DNA of 64,000 bases from Eubacteriales bacterium (GTDB lineage Bacteria > Bacillota > Clostridia > Lachnospirales > Lachnospiraceae): positions 1-64,000 of the forward strand of contig JAUNPK010000006.1 in NCBI GenBank assembly GCA_030536855.1, read 5' to 3'. Positions 1 through 9,186 of the stretch are shown here, in pieces. Under the pieces are notes generated by a model. It saw nothing but the letters and a program-made list of their open reading frames with translations, made no database searches and was not told where the DNA came from. The translations under genes and the position numbers were made by a program. Numbering within the stretch: the first letter of the stretch is position 1; every line of letters begins with the position of its first letter.

Positions 1-193
1 CGTTGTTCTGACCGTAAGGATTCTGATTATAGCTGTTATTCTGGCCATAAGTGTTCTGGTTGAAACCGTTTAACTGATTAGTAGTATCCTGCTGTGGATT
101 TGGCGCCTGAGTGCTATTGCTATTGTAGCTGACATCAGGTGCACCATAACCTGCGTTCTGCTGGTTATTTTCATTGTTTGGATAGTTATCCAT
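1..193 (-). CDS. N-terminal part of Asn/Gln-rich protein (runs off window)
   Basis: Reading the minus strand, an ATG at 191-193 follows a good Shine-Dalgarno (TGAGGAGGAT, 201-210). It opens a frame of 64 codons with no stop before the window edge. The peptide is low-complexity and rich in Asn, Gln, Tyr, Gly and Pro (MDNYPNNENNQQNAGYG..., with repeated QN-NPYGQN blocks). Such hydrophilic tails are common in front of membrane domains in Firmicutes proteins, but the domain that would identify this one is outside the window. A TATAAT-like hexamer lies upstream on the same strand, without a convincing -35. The start is supported; the function is not known. Confidence 0.7.
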   Translation of the reverse strand, partial: MDNYPNNENNQQNAGYGAPDVSYNSNSTQAPNPQQDTTNQLNGFNQNTYGQNNSYNQNPYGQNN

Positions 194-307
194 AGTGTAA
201 ATCCTCCTCATATTTGTAAAACTTTTTCCTTTAGTAAGTTCTTTATATGTTATTATATATAAAAAGTCTTGATAAAATTTTAATGTTAAATTATTTGTAC
301 GTCAAGG

Positions 308-365
308 GATAAAAAATAAAAAGGGTGAAGAGTGTGAAGAGATAAAAAATGAAAAGGGTGAAGAG
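308..365 (+). repeat. 25-bp direct repeat duplicating a ribosome-binding region
   Basis: Positions 308-332 and 341-365 are the same 25-mer with one mismatch (a/g at the 11th base), repeating with a period of 33 bp. Each copy carries AAAAGGGTGAAGAG. The second copy ends directly at the ATG of the pseudouridine synthase at 366, so its AGGG is the likely ribosome binding site and the first copy is a duplicated, unused version. Confidence 0.8.
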
Positions 366-1013
366 ATGCTAAAAATTATTTATGAGGATAAAAACAAAAT
401 AATTGTGGATAAACCTGCAGGACAACTTTCACAAAGTGGAAAATCCTTTGATATGGATATTGTGAGTGAGGTTCTTAATTACAGAAGGTCAAAAGGGGAA
501 GAGGCCTATGCTGCTATAATTAACAGATTAGACAGACCGGTAAGCGGCTTGGTTCTTCTGGCAAAGAATAAGAAGGAGGCAGCCAGACTGTCTGAATTGA
601 TGAAATCGGACACATTTGATAAGAGGTACATAGCTTTGGTGAAGGGTAGGCCGGAGAAAGAAAAAGGACATTTTACAGATTTTCTGGTGAAAGATGGAAA
701 AAGTAATATGTCCAGAGTTGCAGAAGAGAAAGACAAAGATGCAAAAAGAGCGGAATTGGAATATGAGCTTATTGATTATGATGAGGTAAAGGATGTTTCA
801 AGAGTGTTAATTCATTTGCTTACAGGAAGACATCATCAGATTAGGGTTCAATTTGCTTCCAGAAATTTTCCTTTGGTTGGCGACGGCAAATATGGGTTAG
901 AGGAAGCATCAAAAAAGGCAGAGGAATTAGGGTTAAAGCGAGGAACAATTGCATTATGTTCTGTTGGACTTTCTGTTGATGGAAAGATGTATGAGACGGA
1001 GCCTGATTTTTAA
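366..1013 (+). CDS. RluA-family pseudouridine synthase (short form)
   Basis: Predicted to isomerise uridine to pseudouridine in an rRNA or tRNA substrate. The family's catalytic motif is present as NRLDRPVSG near residues 53-61, with the catalytic Asp in RLDR. The second conserved block appears as GRHHQIRVQFA near residue 155, where the family usually has GRTHQIRVH. At 215 residues it is shorter than RluC/RluD and has no N-terminal S4 domain, so it resembles the small single-domain RluA-like proteins of Clostridia. The start follows the duplicated AAGGGTGAAGAG leader. It stands alone between the divergent gene at the window start and ytvI. The substrate uridine cannot be told from sequence. 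Confidence 0.9.
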   Translation: MLKIIYEDKNKIIVDKPAGQLSQSGKSFDMDIVSEVLNYRRSKGEEAYAAIINRLDRPVSGLVLLAKNKKEAARLSELMKSDTFDKRYIALVKGRPEKEKGHFTDFLVKDGKSNMSRVAEEKDKDAKRAELEYELIDYDEVKDVSRVLIHLLTGRHHQIRVQFASRNFPLVGDGKYGLEEASKKAEELGLKRGTIALCSVGLSVDGKMYETEPDF

Positions 1014-1057
1014 ACAGTATTTTTAGAGAAGCTGTGTTATAAACAGCATTTTAACCG

Positions 1058-1087
1058 GTATAATCTTTATAAAACCGGACATACTCC
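1058..1087 (+). promoter_or_regulatory. possible sigma-E-type sporulation promoter upstream of ytvI
   Basis: GTATAAT at 1058-1064 and CATACTCC at 1080-1087 are separated by 15 bp. This resembles the B. subtilis sigma-E pattern (KMATATT, 14-15 bp, CATACAHT). It lies about 40 bp before the start of a YtvI homologue, a sporulation-associated family. The match is partial, so this is a suggestion only. Confidence 0.3.
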
Positions 1088-1129
1088 TTATGAGGAGTTT
1101 GGTGCGACACTAGTGCCAAAGAAGGCGGT

Positions 1130-2188
1130 ATGGAATGGGAATTAAAAGATAAAATGAAATTGTTATCAGGTACAGTGATTATAACGGTGGTAGTTTATTT
1201 GTTGTTCAGGTATGTACTTCTGTTAGTCTGGCCGTTTGTTCTTGGAGGACTGATTGCATTAATGATAGAAAACCCTGTTAATAAATTCAGCAGGAAAATT
1301 GGCAGGTTTCCCACCAGAGGTGCTGTTGCAACGGTAATGGTATTCATATTTGTAGGTTTGATTCTTGGAATTGTAAGTGTCATTGTTATTATGGCGGTGA
1401 AAGAAACCTGCAATTTTATAAAAAATTTTGACTACAATATGATAGGAATAAGGCAGGAGGCAGCAAGAATCTGCCTTGATGCAGATGGATGGTTTGGCCT
1501 TAAGGAAGGGCAGTGCCTGGAATGGGTGTGCAATTGTGGAAGCAAGATTGTGTCGTTACTTCCTGAAAAGCTTATTGGTGGCGGAGCCATTGCATTTAAA
1601 AATATTGTGCTGATATTTGGCGGAATTACTGCAAGTTTTATATCAGTTGTGTATATTTCAAGCGATATGGACAGGTTAAGAAAACATAAACGGACAGGCG
1701 TATATTCCAGGGAGCTTGGGGTTATATGGCGTGATTTGAAAGTTCTTGTAAATGTGTATTTTAAAGTGCAGATTAAGATTATTTTGATAAATTCTCTTTT
1801 GTGCGTAGCAGTGCTTTCTATAATTAAAAATCCTTATGCAATTGTTCTTGGATTTCTAATTGGCTTAATAGATGCACTTCCTGTACTGGGAACAGGAACT
1901 GTGTTGATACCCTGGGCTTTACTTGAGGTGTTGTTTAAGAATTACGGAACGGCGGCTCTGTTTATTGCCTTATATGTTGTGACATATTTTGTAAGGGAAA
2001 TAATGGAGTCCAAGTGCATGGGAGAACGTCTTGCAGTAGCACCCTTTACAATGCTTATGGTAACATTTGTTGGACTGCTGGTTTATGGAGTTATGGGGTT
2101 TGTAATTGGTCCTGTTAGTTTTATTATTATTAGGACTCTGGTGCGGATGCTTAAGGAGCATATTGAAAAACCTATGTTAAAGTGTTAA
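1130..2188 (+). CDS. ytvI: YtvI-like sporulation integral membrane protein (AI-2E transporter family)
   Basis: A 352-residue polytopic membrane protein with about seven hydrophobic segments. Two lie at roughly residues 12-45, one at 62-90, and a dense cluster from about 205 to 340. This is the layout of the AI-2E/PerM-like family to which the sporulation protein YtvI belongs. The typical late motif GLIDALPVLGTGTVLIPWA is seen near residues 241-259. The ATG at 1130 is preceded by GAAGG at 1121-1125. A possible sigma-E-like promoter is upstream. The YtvI assignment over other AI-2E permeases rests on overall resemblance; the transported substrate is unknown. Confidence 0.8.
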   Translation: MEWELKDKMKLLSGTVIITVVVYLLFRYVLLLVWPFVLGGLIALMIENPVNKFSRKIGRFPTRGAVATVMVFIFVGLILGIVSVIVIMAVKETCNFIKNFDYNMIGIRQEAARICLDADGWFGLKEGQCLEWVCNCGSKIVSLLPEKLIGGGAIAFKNIVLIFGGITASFISVVYISSDMDRLRKHKRTGVYSRELGVIWRDLKVLVNVYFKVQIKIILINSLLCVAVLSIIKNPYAIVLGFLIGLIDALPVLGTGTVLIPWALLEVLFKNYGTAALFIALYVVTYFVREIMESKCMGERLAVAPFTMLMVTFVGLLVYGVMGFVIGPVSFIIIRTLVRMLKEHIEKPMLKC

Positions 2189-2331
2189 ACTTATCTTCGT
2201 GTCACTTGCGCAAATACCATTGATGGTTAATGGAGCGAATGCGAAAAAGAACACATTTGTTACGATTGAATAAATCGGACATTATAAATATTGAGAGAGC
2301 CACAACCGGAATGTGGTCAGAAGGAGTTTTT

Positions 2332-3771
2332 ATGGCAGAAGACAAGAAATTGGTAGAAGCAATCACATCCATGAATGTTGATTTTGCCCAGTGGTACACA
2401 GACGTTTGTAAAAAAGCAGAGCTTATGTCTTATTCAAGTGTTAAGGGATGCATGATATTCAAACCAGCAGGATATGCTATTTGGGAAAATATCAGAAACG
2501 AGATGGACAGAAGATTTAAGGAAGCGGGAGTTGAGAATGTATATCTTCCTATGTTTATTCCTGAGAGTCTTCTTGAAAGAGAAAAGGATCATGTGGAAGG
2601 TTTTGCGCCGGAAGTTGCATGGGTAACGCAGGGAGGACTTAATCCTCTTCAGGAGAAAATGTGTGTAAGACCTACATCTGAGACTCTTTTCTGTGATTTT
2701 TATAAAGATGAGATACAGTCATACAGAGATTTGCCAAAGGTATATAACCAATGGTGTTCAGTAGTAAGATGGGAGAAGGAGACAAGACCATTCCTTCGTT
2801 CCAGAGAGTTTTTATGGCAGGAGGGTCATACTGCTCATGCTACAGCAGAAGAAGCAGAAGCTCGTACACAACAGATGCTTAATTTATATGCTGCTTTCTG
2901 TGAAGAAGTGCTTGCAATGCCTGTAATTAAGGGCCGTAAGACAGATAAGGAGAAATTCGCCGGAGCAGAAGCTACATATACAATTGAAGCTCTTATGCAT
3001 GATGGAAAAGCTTTGCAGTCAGGAACCAGCCATAATTTTGGTGATGGTTTTGCAAAAGCATTTGGAATTCAGTACACAGATAAGGATAACAAGTTGAAGT
3101 ATGTTCATCAGACTTCATGGGGAACAACAACAAGACTTATTGGAGCGGTAATAATGACTCACGGAGATGATTCAGGACTTGTACTTCCTCCAAGAGTAGC
3201 ACCTGTTCAGGTTGATATAATTCCTATTATGCAGAAGAAGGAAGGCGTTCTTGACAAGGCTTACGAAGTAAGAGATGCCATAAAGAGCGCAGGCTTAAGA
3301 GTTAAGGTTGATGATTCAGATAAGAATCCGGGCTGGAAGTTCTCAGAGCAGGAAATGCGTGGTATTCCTGTAAGAGTTGAGATGGGTCCTAGGGATATTG
3401 AAGCTAATCAGGCAATTATTGTTAGAAGAGACACTAGAGAAAAGGTTACTGTTTCTATTGATGAATTACCTGTAAAACTTCCTGAGATTTTAGATCAGAT
3501 GCAGAAAGATATGCTTGAAAGAGCCAGGGCACATAGAGAAGAACATACATATGTTGCAGCTAATTATGATGAATTTAAGGATATTGCTGCTAATAAGCAG
3601 GGATTCATTAAAGCTATGTGGTGTGGAAATCAGGATTGTGAGGATAAGATTAAAGAGGACACAACCTGTACATCAAGATGTATGCCATTTGAGCAGGAGC
3701 ATTTAAGCGACGTGTGTGTATGTTGCGGAAAACCGGCTAAAACGATGGTATATTGGGGAAAGGCGTATTAG
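2332..3771 (+). CDS. proS: proline--tRNA ligase (archaeal/eukaryote-type)
   Basis: Charges tRNA-Pro with proline in the cytoplasm. It is a class II synthetase of the short (479-residue) archaeal-like type, without the bacterial editing insertion. Visible blocks are motif 2 ([12 protein letters not shown], then [18 protein letters not shown]), motif 3 around [18 protein letters not shown], the anticodon-binding domain, and a C-terminal Cys-rich domain ([21 protein letters not shown]). The frame is open from 2230, but the ATG at 2332 has AGAAGGAG directly upstream and gives the normal N-terminus ([18 protein letters not shown]), so it is preferred. A weak promoter (TTGTTA, 17 bp, CATTAT) lies at 2257-2285. 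No T-box specifier/antiterminator was recognised in the leader. Confidence 0.96.
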   Translation: MAEDKKLVEAITSMNVDFAQWYTDVCKKAELMSYSSVKGCMIFKPAGYAIWENIRNEMDRRFKEAGVENVYLPMFIPESLLEREKDHVEGFAPEVAWVTQGGLNPLQEKMCVRPTSETLFCDFYKDEIQSYRDLPKVYNQWCSVVRWEKETRPFLRSREFLWQEGHTAHATAEEAEARTQQMLNLYAAFCEEVLAMPVIKGRKTDKEKFAGAEATYTIEALMHDGKALQSGTSHNFGDGFAKAFGIQYTDKDNKLKYVHQTSWGTTTRLIGAVIMTHGDDSGLVLPPRVAPVQVDIIPIMQKKEGVLDKAYEVRDAIKSAGLRVKVDDSDKNPGWKFSEQEMRGIPVRVEMGPRDIEANQAIIVRRDTREKVTVSIDELPVKLPEILDQMQKDMLERARAHREEHTYVAANYDEFKDIAANKQGFIKAMWCGNQDCEDKIKEDTTCTSRCMPFEQEHLSDVCVCCGKPAKTMVYWGKAY

Positions 3772-3786
3772 TAAAAGGTGATGAAA

Positions 3787-3830
3787 GGGGTCAGACCCCA
3801 TAAAATTTTTATAAACTTTTTATGGGGTCT
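3787..3830 (+). repeat. palindromic repeat, internally deleted copy (copy A)
   Basis: It begins with the odd palindrome GGGGTCAGACCCC and continues CATAAAATTTTTATAAACTTTT. It then jumps directly to TATGGGGTCT, so the inner half of the right arm and the last part of the terminal motif are missing compared with the full 73-bp copies at 6525, 10676 and 12778. It lies just after proS in a 197-bp gap that holds no other recognisable feature. Confidence 0.85.
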
Positions 3831-3968
3831 TGCTTCAGCGGTTAAAAATCGTGGAGGCAAGGCCTCATTATGTGCTTCACAGTACATTTGTTTTTGTGTA
3901 AGAGTCCTGATTGGGCTGTTTAACATTGAAGGAAATTGTGTCGCAAGGCGCAGCAAAGAGGAAGTAGA

Positions 3969-4928
3969 ATGAAAAAGAAAAATCATGCGATAGATTTAAT
4001 TGGATTCCTTGCTATACTGCTGGTACTGATAATGGTAAGCTCATATCTTATAAAACCAAAGGAATATGATGCATATAATTTGTCAGTAGTTAGTCTTAAG
4101 ACTAAAGCTTTATCATATGAAGATGAGAATAGTATAGATGTAATATTTGCCGGAAACAGTGAGTCGTGTTATACATTTTCACCGCTGCAGCTGTGGGGAG
4201 AGCATGGCATAACATCTTATGATACAGGGTCAGGAGCACAGAGATTGTGCGATACCTACGCAATTCTTGTTGAGACATTTAAAAGGCAGTCGCCAAAGCT
4301 GGTGGTTTTGGAGACGGATTCGATATTTGAAGAATATCCGGGGATATATAAGGATGATAATGAATTTGATAACATGATGGAAAAGCTTTTCCCTATACTT
4401 CATTATCATTCATTTTATAACGGAATACAGCTTCCGAAGTTTGTATTAAATTTCACAGAAAACAGGCGGAATGAAAGCTTATATAAGGGCTTTCAGGTGC
4501 GTGATACCATAGAAGGATTCGCCGGAGAACCATATGTGTATGATTTTGGTGATTATGTTATTACAGATGAAGGCATTGAATATATTAATAAAATCAAAGA
4601 ACTGTGTAGTGCTAACGGTTCCAGACTGGTTTTAGTCAGTGCACCAAGTGCAATCAACTGGAATGAAAATAAGTATAAAACTATATCTTCATGGGCAGAA
4701 GATAATGGCGTTATGTATGTAGACTTAAACAAGAATAATGAGGAAGTAGGAATAGACTGGACTTACGATACTTACGATGCAGGAGTACATGTTAATATAT
4801 ACGGTTCAATGAAAGCGACTTCATATATAGGTAATATTCTGAAAGAAAATTTTGATTTGGAAGATTACAGGCACAATCCGGCATATAATAAGTGGCATGA
4901 TGATTATAAAAATGCGGGTCTGTACTAA
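3969..4928 (+). CDS. membrane-anchored SGNH/DltD-AlgJ-like acyltransferase partner
   Basis: A single N-terminal membrane segment (about residues 10-28) is followed by an extracytoplasmic domain of roughly 290 residues. Block I of an SGNH-type fold is visible as IFAGNSESCYTF (catalytic Ser candidate in GNS), and a late D-x-G-V-H-VN segment near residue 275 offers the Asp/His pair. Such proteins (DltD, AlgJ/AlgX and relatives) work with an MBOAT protein, and one follows here after 30 bp. The likely role is O-acylation (probably acetylation) of a cell-surface polymer. The frame opens at 3936, but the ATG at 3969 follows AAAGAGGAAG and begins MKKKNHA, a proper signal-anchor start. A paralogous pair sits at 22568-25283. 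The substrate is unknown. Confidence 0.75.
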   Translation: MKKKNHAIDLIGFLAILLVLIMVSSYLIKPKEYDAYNLSVVSLKTKALSYEDENSIDVIFAGNSESCYTFSPLQLWGEHGITSYDTGSGAQRLCDTYAILVETFKRQSPKLVVLETDSIFEEYPGIYKDDNEFDNMMEKLFPILHYHSFYNGIQLPKFVLNFTENRRNESLYKGFQVRDTIEGFAGEPYVYDFGDYVITDEGIEYINKIKELCSANGSRLVLVSAPSAINWNENKYKTISSWAEDNGVMYVDLNKNNEEVGIDWTYDTYDAGVHVNIYGSMKATSYIGNILKENFDLEDYRHNPAYNKWHDDYKNAGLY

Positions 4929-4958
4929 AAAATGCAGTGTGGAGGATAAGAAGAATAT

Positions 4959-6518
4959 ATGTCATATAATTCAATAATGTTCTTTGCAATATTTCTACCC
5001 ATAATAATTATCCTTTATCAGCTATGTAAAGAAAAGTACAGATGGATAGTGTTGTTGGTAGCAGGTTATACATTTTTTATATATGCCAGTGGAGTACTTC
5101 TTTTGTATAACCTTCTTTCTGTTGTTATAACCTATGCAACAGCATGGATTATAGACAAAATATCGCTTGTTAAGGCAGGGGATAAACAGGAAAAAAAGCG
5201 AAATACCATAAGAAGGAAACAGTATCTGGCAGTGGGAATAGTTCTCAACTTTCTTATACTACTTGTCCTTAAATATACTAATTTCTTTGGACAGGGAATA
5301 TCGGGGATGTTAGGACACTTTGGCATTTCCTGGGAACATAAGAATATTTCATTTCTTGTTCCAATTGGAATATCTTATTACACCATGCAGGCTGTATCTT
5401 ACATGATTGATGTGTACAGGGGCACTGTAAAGAGAGAAAAGAATATATTTAAGTTGTCTCTTTATCTTAGCTTTTTTCCAACTATTATGGAGGGACCGAT
5501 TGCGAGATATTCTGATATATCTGATACTATGTTTGCAGGTAATCAGGTAAGCTATGAAAATCTTACAGCCGGCTATAGAAGGATATTGTGGGGATTGTTT
5601 CAGAAGATGGTTATTGCCGATCATATGGCAATAGGTGTTCAGAAAATTTTTGACAGTGGTAATGTGTATGATGGGTCCGTAATACTTTATGGAGCTATTT
5701 TATGCACACTGCAGCTTTATATGGATTTTGCCGGAACTATAGATGTGGTAATAGGAAGCGCAAGAATTTTCGGTATAAAGCTTCCTGAAAATTTCAGGCA
5801 GCCTTTCTTTGCTAAAAATGCAGGTGACTTCTGGCACAGATGGCATATAACGCTGGGTACATGGTTTAAGGACTACATATTCTATCCGATTTCCTTTGCA
5901 AAGCCAATGGCCAAATTATCAAAGAAAGTCAAGAATGTATTTGGCATGGGAGTGAGCAGGATGTTTACTCCTACAGTAGCATTATTCTGTGTATGGATAT
6001 CCAACGGATTGTGGCACGGTCCTAAGGGAACATATATATTTTACGGAATGTATTATTTTGTCCTTATTTTCATAGAAAATCTGTTGGAAAAACCTATTGC
6101 GAAAAAAACTGAACAGTTAAAAATCAACATGGACAGTTTTGCTGTTAGGGCATTTAGATTTGTTAAGCTATTTATAATAGTGGTTATAGGTGAAATGATG
6201 TTCAGGGTTGAGACGGTGGCTGTAGGATTTGATATGTTGAAAAGGATATTTACTGATTTTCATATATCAGCGTTTGTCGGTACGTTATCAGATCTGGTGC
6301 TTGAGCCATACGATTATGCCATAATTTTTTTTGGCATGATTGTAGTGGCAATTGTAAGTATTTTAAGGGAGAAGAAGATTTCTATTTCAGTTAAAATAGG
6401 AGGACTTCCAAAACCTGTAAGATGGGTAATATGGTATGCTGCCATATTTACGGTAATAATATTTGGCGCATATGGACCTGGATTTGATACTATAGCTATG
6501 ATGTATGCAGCATTTTAG
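4959..6518 (+). CDS. MBOAT family O-acyltransferase (AlgI/DltB-like)
   Basis: A 519-residue polytopic membrane protein of the membrane-bound O-acyltransferase family, which moves acyl groups across the membrane onto exported polymers. Family blocks seen are PTIMEGPIARY near residue 173, FWHRWHITLGTWFKDY near 290, and the catalytic-His block SNGLWHGPKGTYIFYG near 350. The N-terminal motif MSYNSIMFFAIFLPI is typical of the AlgI-like branch. It follows the SGNH partner gene after 30 bp, with AGGATAAG before the ATG, so the two form a two-gene module. The stop lies 6 bp before palindromic repeat copy B, which separates it from the convergent cca gene. Confidence 0.9.
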   Translation: MSYNSIMFFAIFLPIIIILYQLCKEKYRWIVLLVAGYTFFIYASGVLLLYNLLSVVITYATAWIIDKISLVKAGDKQEKKRNTIRRKQYLAVGIVLNFLILLVLKYTNFFGQGISGMLGHFGISWEHKNISFLVPIGISYYTMQAVSYMIDVYRGTVKREKNIFKLSLYLSFFPTIMEGPIARYSDISDTMFAGNQVSYENLTAGYRRILWGLFQKMVIADHMAIGVQKIFDSGNVYDGSVILYGAILCTLQLYMDFAGTIDVVIGSARIFGIKLPENFRQPFFAKNAGDFWHRWHITLGTWFKDYIFYPISFAKPMAKLSKKVKNVFGMGVSRMFTPTVALFCVWISNGLWHGPKGTYIFYGMYYFVLIFIENLLEKPIAKKTEQLKINMDSFAVRAFRFVKLFIIVVIGEMMFRVETVAVGFDMLKRIFTDFHISAFVGTLSDLVLEPYDYAIIFFGMIVVAIVSILREKKISISVKIGGLPKPVRWVIWYAAIFTVIIFGAYGPGFDTIAMMYAAF

Positions 6519-6524
6519 ATGAAA

Positions 6525-6597
6525 GGGGTCAGACCCCATAAAATTTTTATAAACTTTTTTGGAAAAAGTTTATAAAATTTTTATGGGGTCTGACCCC
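6525..6597 (+). repeat. 73-bp palindromic repeat (copy B), between convergent genes
   Basis: A near-perfect inverted repeat. The ends are GGGGTCAGACCCC and GGGGTCTGACCCC, and the AT-rich inner arms (ATAAAATTTTTATAAACTTTTTT / AAAAAGTTTATAAAATTTTTAT) meet at a GG-containing loop. It lies exactly between the stop codons of two convergent genes, where a transcript hairpin could stop transcription from both sides. There is no T-run after the stem, so it is not a canonical intrinsic terminator. Copies C and D have the same length. Confidence 0.9.
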
Positions 6598-6605
6598 TCC
6601 CCTTA

Positions 6606-7850
6606 TTATAAATTATCAATTAAAGCTATCAAGGTTGCTTTGTCATTTAGTTTAGGGTTTTCAATGACCACGGACAGCAGATTGTTCATAGTTTTACCGA
6701 TGTCGGCACCGGATAGCCCATATTCCATAAGATCGTTTCCGGTAATATCTAAATCTTTAAGGGTAAAACAATCACCCCTGTCCAGTATATCACGGCATAA
6801 ACGCTTTAATGTAAGAATGTGCTTGCGCTTTGCAGGGTTAGTAATAAATGTTATTTCCTCTCCTGCCTGAATTTCAGCAAAAAGAAATTCAAAAATGTAA
6901 TCCATAAGTTCTTTGCCATATTTGTGAAGGGCTTCGCGGACAGCGGGTTCTGTCTCGCTAATGTCTTCTTTGTGGAACTGTAATATTTTTTTAACAATGT
7001 CAGTGGTCTTGTTATCCATTTTTAAAAGGTGCAATGTCTTTTCAGCTTCCTCCGGCGTGCAACCGGAAAGAATAGCTGCAAATCTTAATGCAGGAATTTT
7101 CTTGATGTATTTCGTGGTCAATAAAATTCTTCTGGCATATCTTCCTGATAAAGTGTCATTGAGAACAGGAAGAATATCTTTGAATAAACCTGTTTCTGCA
7201 TATAGCCTGCATAATTCGGGGTTGTCCGACATAATGGTTTTTCTGAATTCTACGCATACCCGCTCCATGCTTACTTTATTGATGTTAGGCGCAAGGGTTA
7301 AAATTGCCTGATATGTAGATGGATCAATGTCAAAGCCTAATTGAGCGGAAAAACGTATGGCCCGCATCATTCTAAGGGCATCCTCTGTAAAACGTGCAAC
7401 AGGATCACCTACACAACGGATTACTTTATTTTCAAGATCCTTAATTCCTTCATATTCGTCCACAAGACCGGTGGTATCATTGTAGGCCATTGCATTGATT
7501 GTAAAATCCCGTCGACATAAGTCATCTGTCAGGCGAACTGAAAATTCCACTGATTCAGGATGACGGCCATCTTTATATTCTCCGTCAATTCTGTAAGTGG
7601 TGACCTCGTAACCATTTCCATTGAGCATTACGGTTACGGTACCATGGGCAATTCCTGTATCAATTGTTTTTTTGAAAAAAGATTTTATCTGGGCAGGAAG
7701 TGCTGAGGTGGTAATATCCCAGTCATCAGGAGTCTTTCCCAGCAGTGTATCACGTACACATCCTCCTACGGCGTACGCCTGGAGTCCTTTTCTTTCTATC
7801 TCGGAAATTATATATTTTACATCTTCAGGTAATTCTATTTTAAATTCCAC
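6606..7850 (-). CDS. cca: CCA-adding enzyme (tRNA nucleotidyltransferase)
   Basis: Adds or repairs the 3' CCA end of tRNAs. This fits the two tRNA genes in this window, which do not encode CCA. The class II nucleotidyltransferase head is clear near residues 26-45: AVGGCVRDTLLGKTPDDWDI, with the GG-xVRD motif and the metal-binding DxD in DDWDI. The RRDFTINAMAY block near 114 and the RMMRAIRFSAQLGF block near 164 follow. The length of 414 residues is usual. The start is GTG at 7850 with AAAGAGG 6-12 nt upstream on the minus strand, and a possible promoter lies at 7886-7913. It is the only complete cellular gene on the minus strand here. Confidence 0.95.
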   Translation of the reverse strand: MEFKIELPEDVKYIISEIERKGLQAYAVGGCVRDTLLGKTPDDWDITTSALPAQIKSFFKKTIDTGIAHGTVTVMLNGNGYEVTTYRIDGEYKDGRHPESVEFSVRLTDDLCRRDFTINAMAYNDTTGLVDEYEGIKDLENKVIRCVGDPVARFTEDALRMMRAIRFSAQLGFDIDPSTYQAILTLAPNINKVSMERVCVEFRKTIMSDNPELCRLYAETGLFKDILPVLNDTLSGRYARRILLTTKYIKKIPALRFAAILSGCTPEEAEKTLHLLKMDNKTTDIVKKILQFHKEDISETEPAVREALHKYGKELMDYIFEFLFAEIQAGEEITFITNPAKRKHILTLKRLCRDILDRGDCFTLKDLDITGNDLMEYGLSGADIGKTMNNLLSVVIENPKLNDKATLIALIDNL

Positions 7851-7885
7851 TTGATAACCTCTTTACTATAAAATCTCACAAATAA

Positions 7886-7913
7886 ATCTTACAAATTTCC
7901 ATAATTCTATCAA
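7886..7913 (-). promoter_or_regulatory. possible sigma-A promoter for cca
   Basis: On the minus strand, TTGATA (7913-7908) and TAAGAT (7891-7886) are spaced 16 bp apart. This puts a start site about 30 nt before the GTG of cca. Matches are 5/6 and 4/6 to the consensus. Confidence 0.35.
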
Positions 7914-8019
7914 AAAGAAAAAAATAAGGCAAGAATGGAATGGGAAGTTCATTTTTACCCGTATTCATGCATTTTTAGGTAATGATGCTCATAAGATAAG
8001 TAAGATTGATTGGAGGTTT

Positions 8020-9123
8020 ATGGATGTGAATGAGAAATCAGAGAAAGTGTTAGAACAATACGATATCAGCATTAACCGGGTGGTGAGGGGAAGAGGCGGT
8101 CTGATTCTTGGAACTGACAAGGGATGCAAGCTGTTTCTGCCATGTGGTAAATCTGATAAGTTTTATGAACGTGAGGACAGAATAACAAGAGCTCTAAAGG
8201 AAAGGGGCTTCATTAATACAGATACATATATGCGTAACCTGGAGGGTGGGCTCATAAGCGAAGATATAGATGGTCGAAAGTATGTGCTTAAGGATTGGTT
8301 TGATGCCAGGGAAAGTGATGTAAAGAGTCTGGAAGATATGAGTGAGGCTTTAAGGACAATGGCGTCAATGCATAAAGTTTTGAAGGAGATAGGCCCACAG
8401 CTTAAGCAGCAGGAGAACAAAGGAGGGGCTGCGACAGAAAGTAAGGCGGAATCAGAGTCTCAAGAGAATGCGGGAAACGCAGATGCAACATTAAGACCTG
8501 AATTGGCTGCCTGCGGGTCAGCAGGACAGACGGGGCTTAGAGATACTTATGAAAGGCATACCAGAGAGCTTAAAAAAGCATACAATTATCTTCGCACAAA
8601 GAAGGGCAAGCAACATTTTGAACAAATGGCATATAAAAATATAGAAGGATTTTATCAGGAGGCAAGTCAGGCGGTGACGCTGCTTAACAATCCTGAACTG
8701 GACGAAAGGCTGTTAAAGGCGGTATCTGATAATGAATTATGTCATGGAAGTTTTAATTATCATAATGTTTTTCTGGATAATAAAACCAGTTATGTTACTA
8801 ATTTTGACAGATGCAGAAACGAGTGTCAGGTTTGGGATTTGTACCAGTTTATCAGAAAAGTAATGGAGAAACATGATTGGGAAAGCAGTGTGTTTTACAG
8901 GCTTGTGGATGAATATGATAGAGTAAGCAGCATTTGTGAAAATGATTTTTACATATTAGTGGTACTGTTGTCTTACCCGGAAAAGTTCTGGAAAATAATT
9001 AATCAGTATCTTAATGCTAATAAATCGTGGATTCCTGATAAAAATGTTGATAAACTCCAGAAGGTTATATGGCAGAATCAAAGGAGACGAGAATTAATTG
9101 ATAAAATATGCTGTATATGGTAA
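8020..9123 (+). CDS. CotS-family spore coat kinase-like protein
   Basis: A 367-residue protein with the fold signature of aminoglycoside-phosphotransferase/CotS-type kinases. A late HGSFNYHNVFLD block near residue 243 holds the catalytic-loop position, followed by NFDRCRNECQVWDLYQFIRKV, the equivalent of the DFD metal-binding region. Here the aspartate is NFD rather than DFD. The middle (about residues 125-170) is a low-complexity insert rich in Gln, Glu and Ala. CotS relatives sit on the spore coat in Bacillus and are widespread in spore-forming Clostridia. The start is well supported by TTGGAGG before ATG 8020. A sigma-K-like -10 (CATAAGATA, 7990-7998) is upstream. The substrate is unknown. 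Confidence 0.75.
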   Translation: MDVNEKSEKVLEQYDISINRVVRGRGGLILGTDKGCKLFLPCGKSDKFYEREDRITRALKERGFINTDTYMRNLEGGLISEDIDGRKYVLKDWFDARESDVKSLEDMSEALRTMASMHKVLKEIGPQLKQQENKGGAATESKAESESQENAGNADATLRPELAACGSAGQTGLRDTYERHTRELKKAYNYLRTKKGKQHFEQMAYKNIEGFYQEASQAVTLLNNPELDERLLKAVSDNELCHGSFNYHNVFLDNKTSYVTNFDRCRNECQVWDLYQFIRKVMEKHDWESSVFYRLVDEYDRVSSICENDFYILVVLLSYPEKFWKIINQYLNANKSWIPDKNVDKLQKVIWQNQRRRELIDKICCIW

Positions 9124-9186
9124 AATCCCAATAAGAATGCCTATTTATAATGATGGGAATTTTTAATAAAAATATTTGGGATTATT

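Noticed and set aside
2202-2331. T-box riboswitch in the leader of proS
   Set aside because: No conserved T-box sequence (GGGTGG-type) or specifier loop was found; only small hairpins (e.g. CCACA-TGTGG) are visible.
3936-3968. Longer starts for several genes (3936, 15756, 21455, 23604, 35177, 48177)
   Set aside because: Each longer frame adds residues not typical of the family, and mostly a better-placed ribosome binding site lies before the internal ATG.
3768-3986. Short open frames on both strands over palindromic repeat copy A
   Set aside because: They consist of the repeat and its flanks, with no recognisable protein. The real gene starts at 3969.
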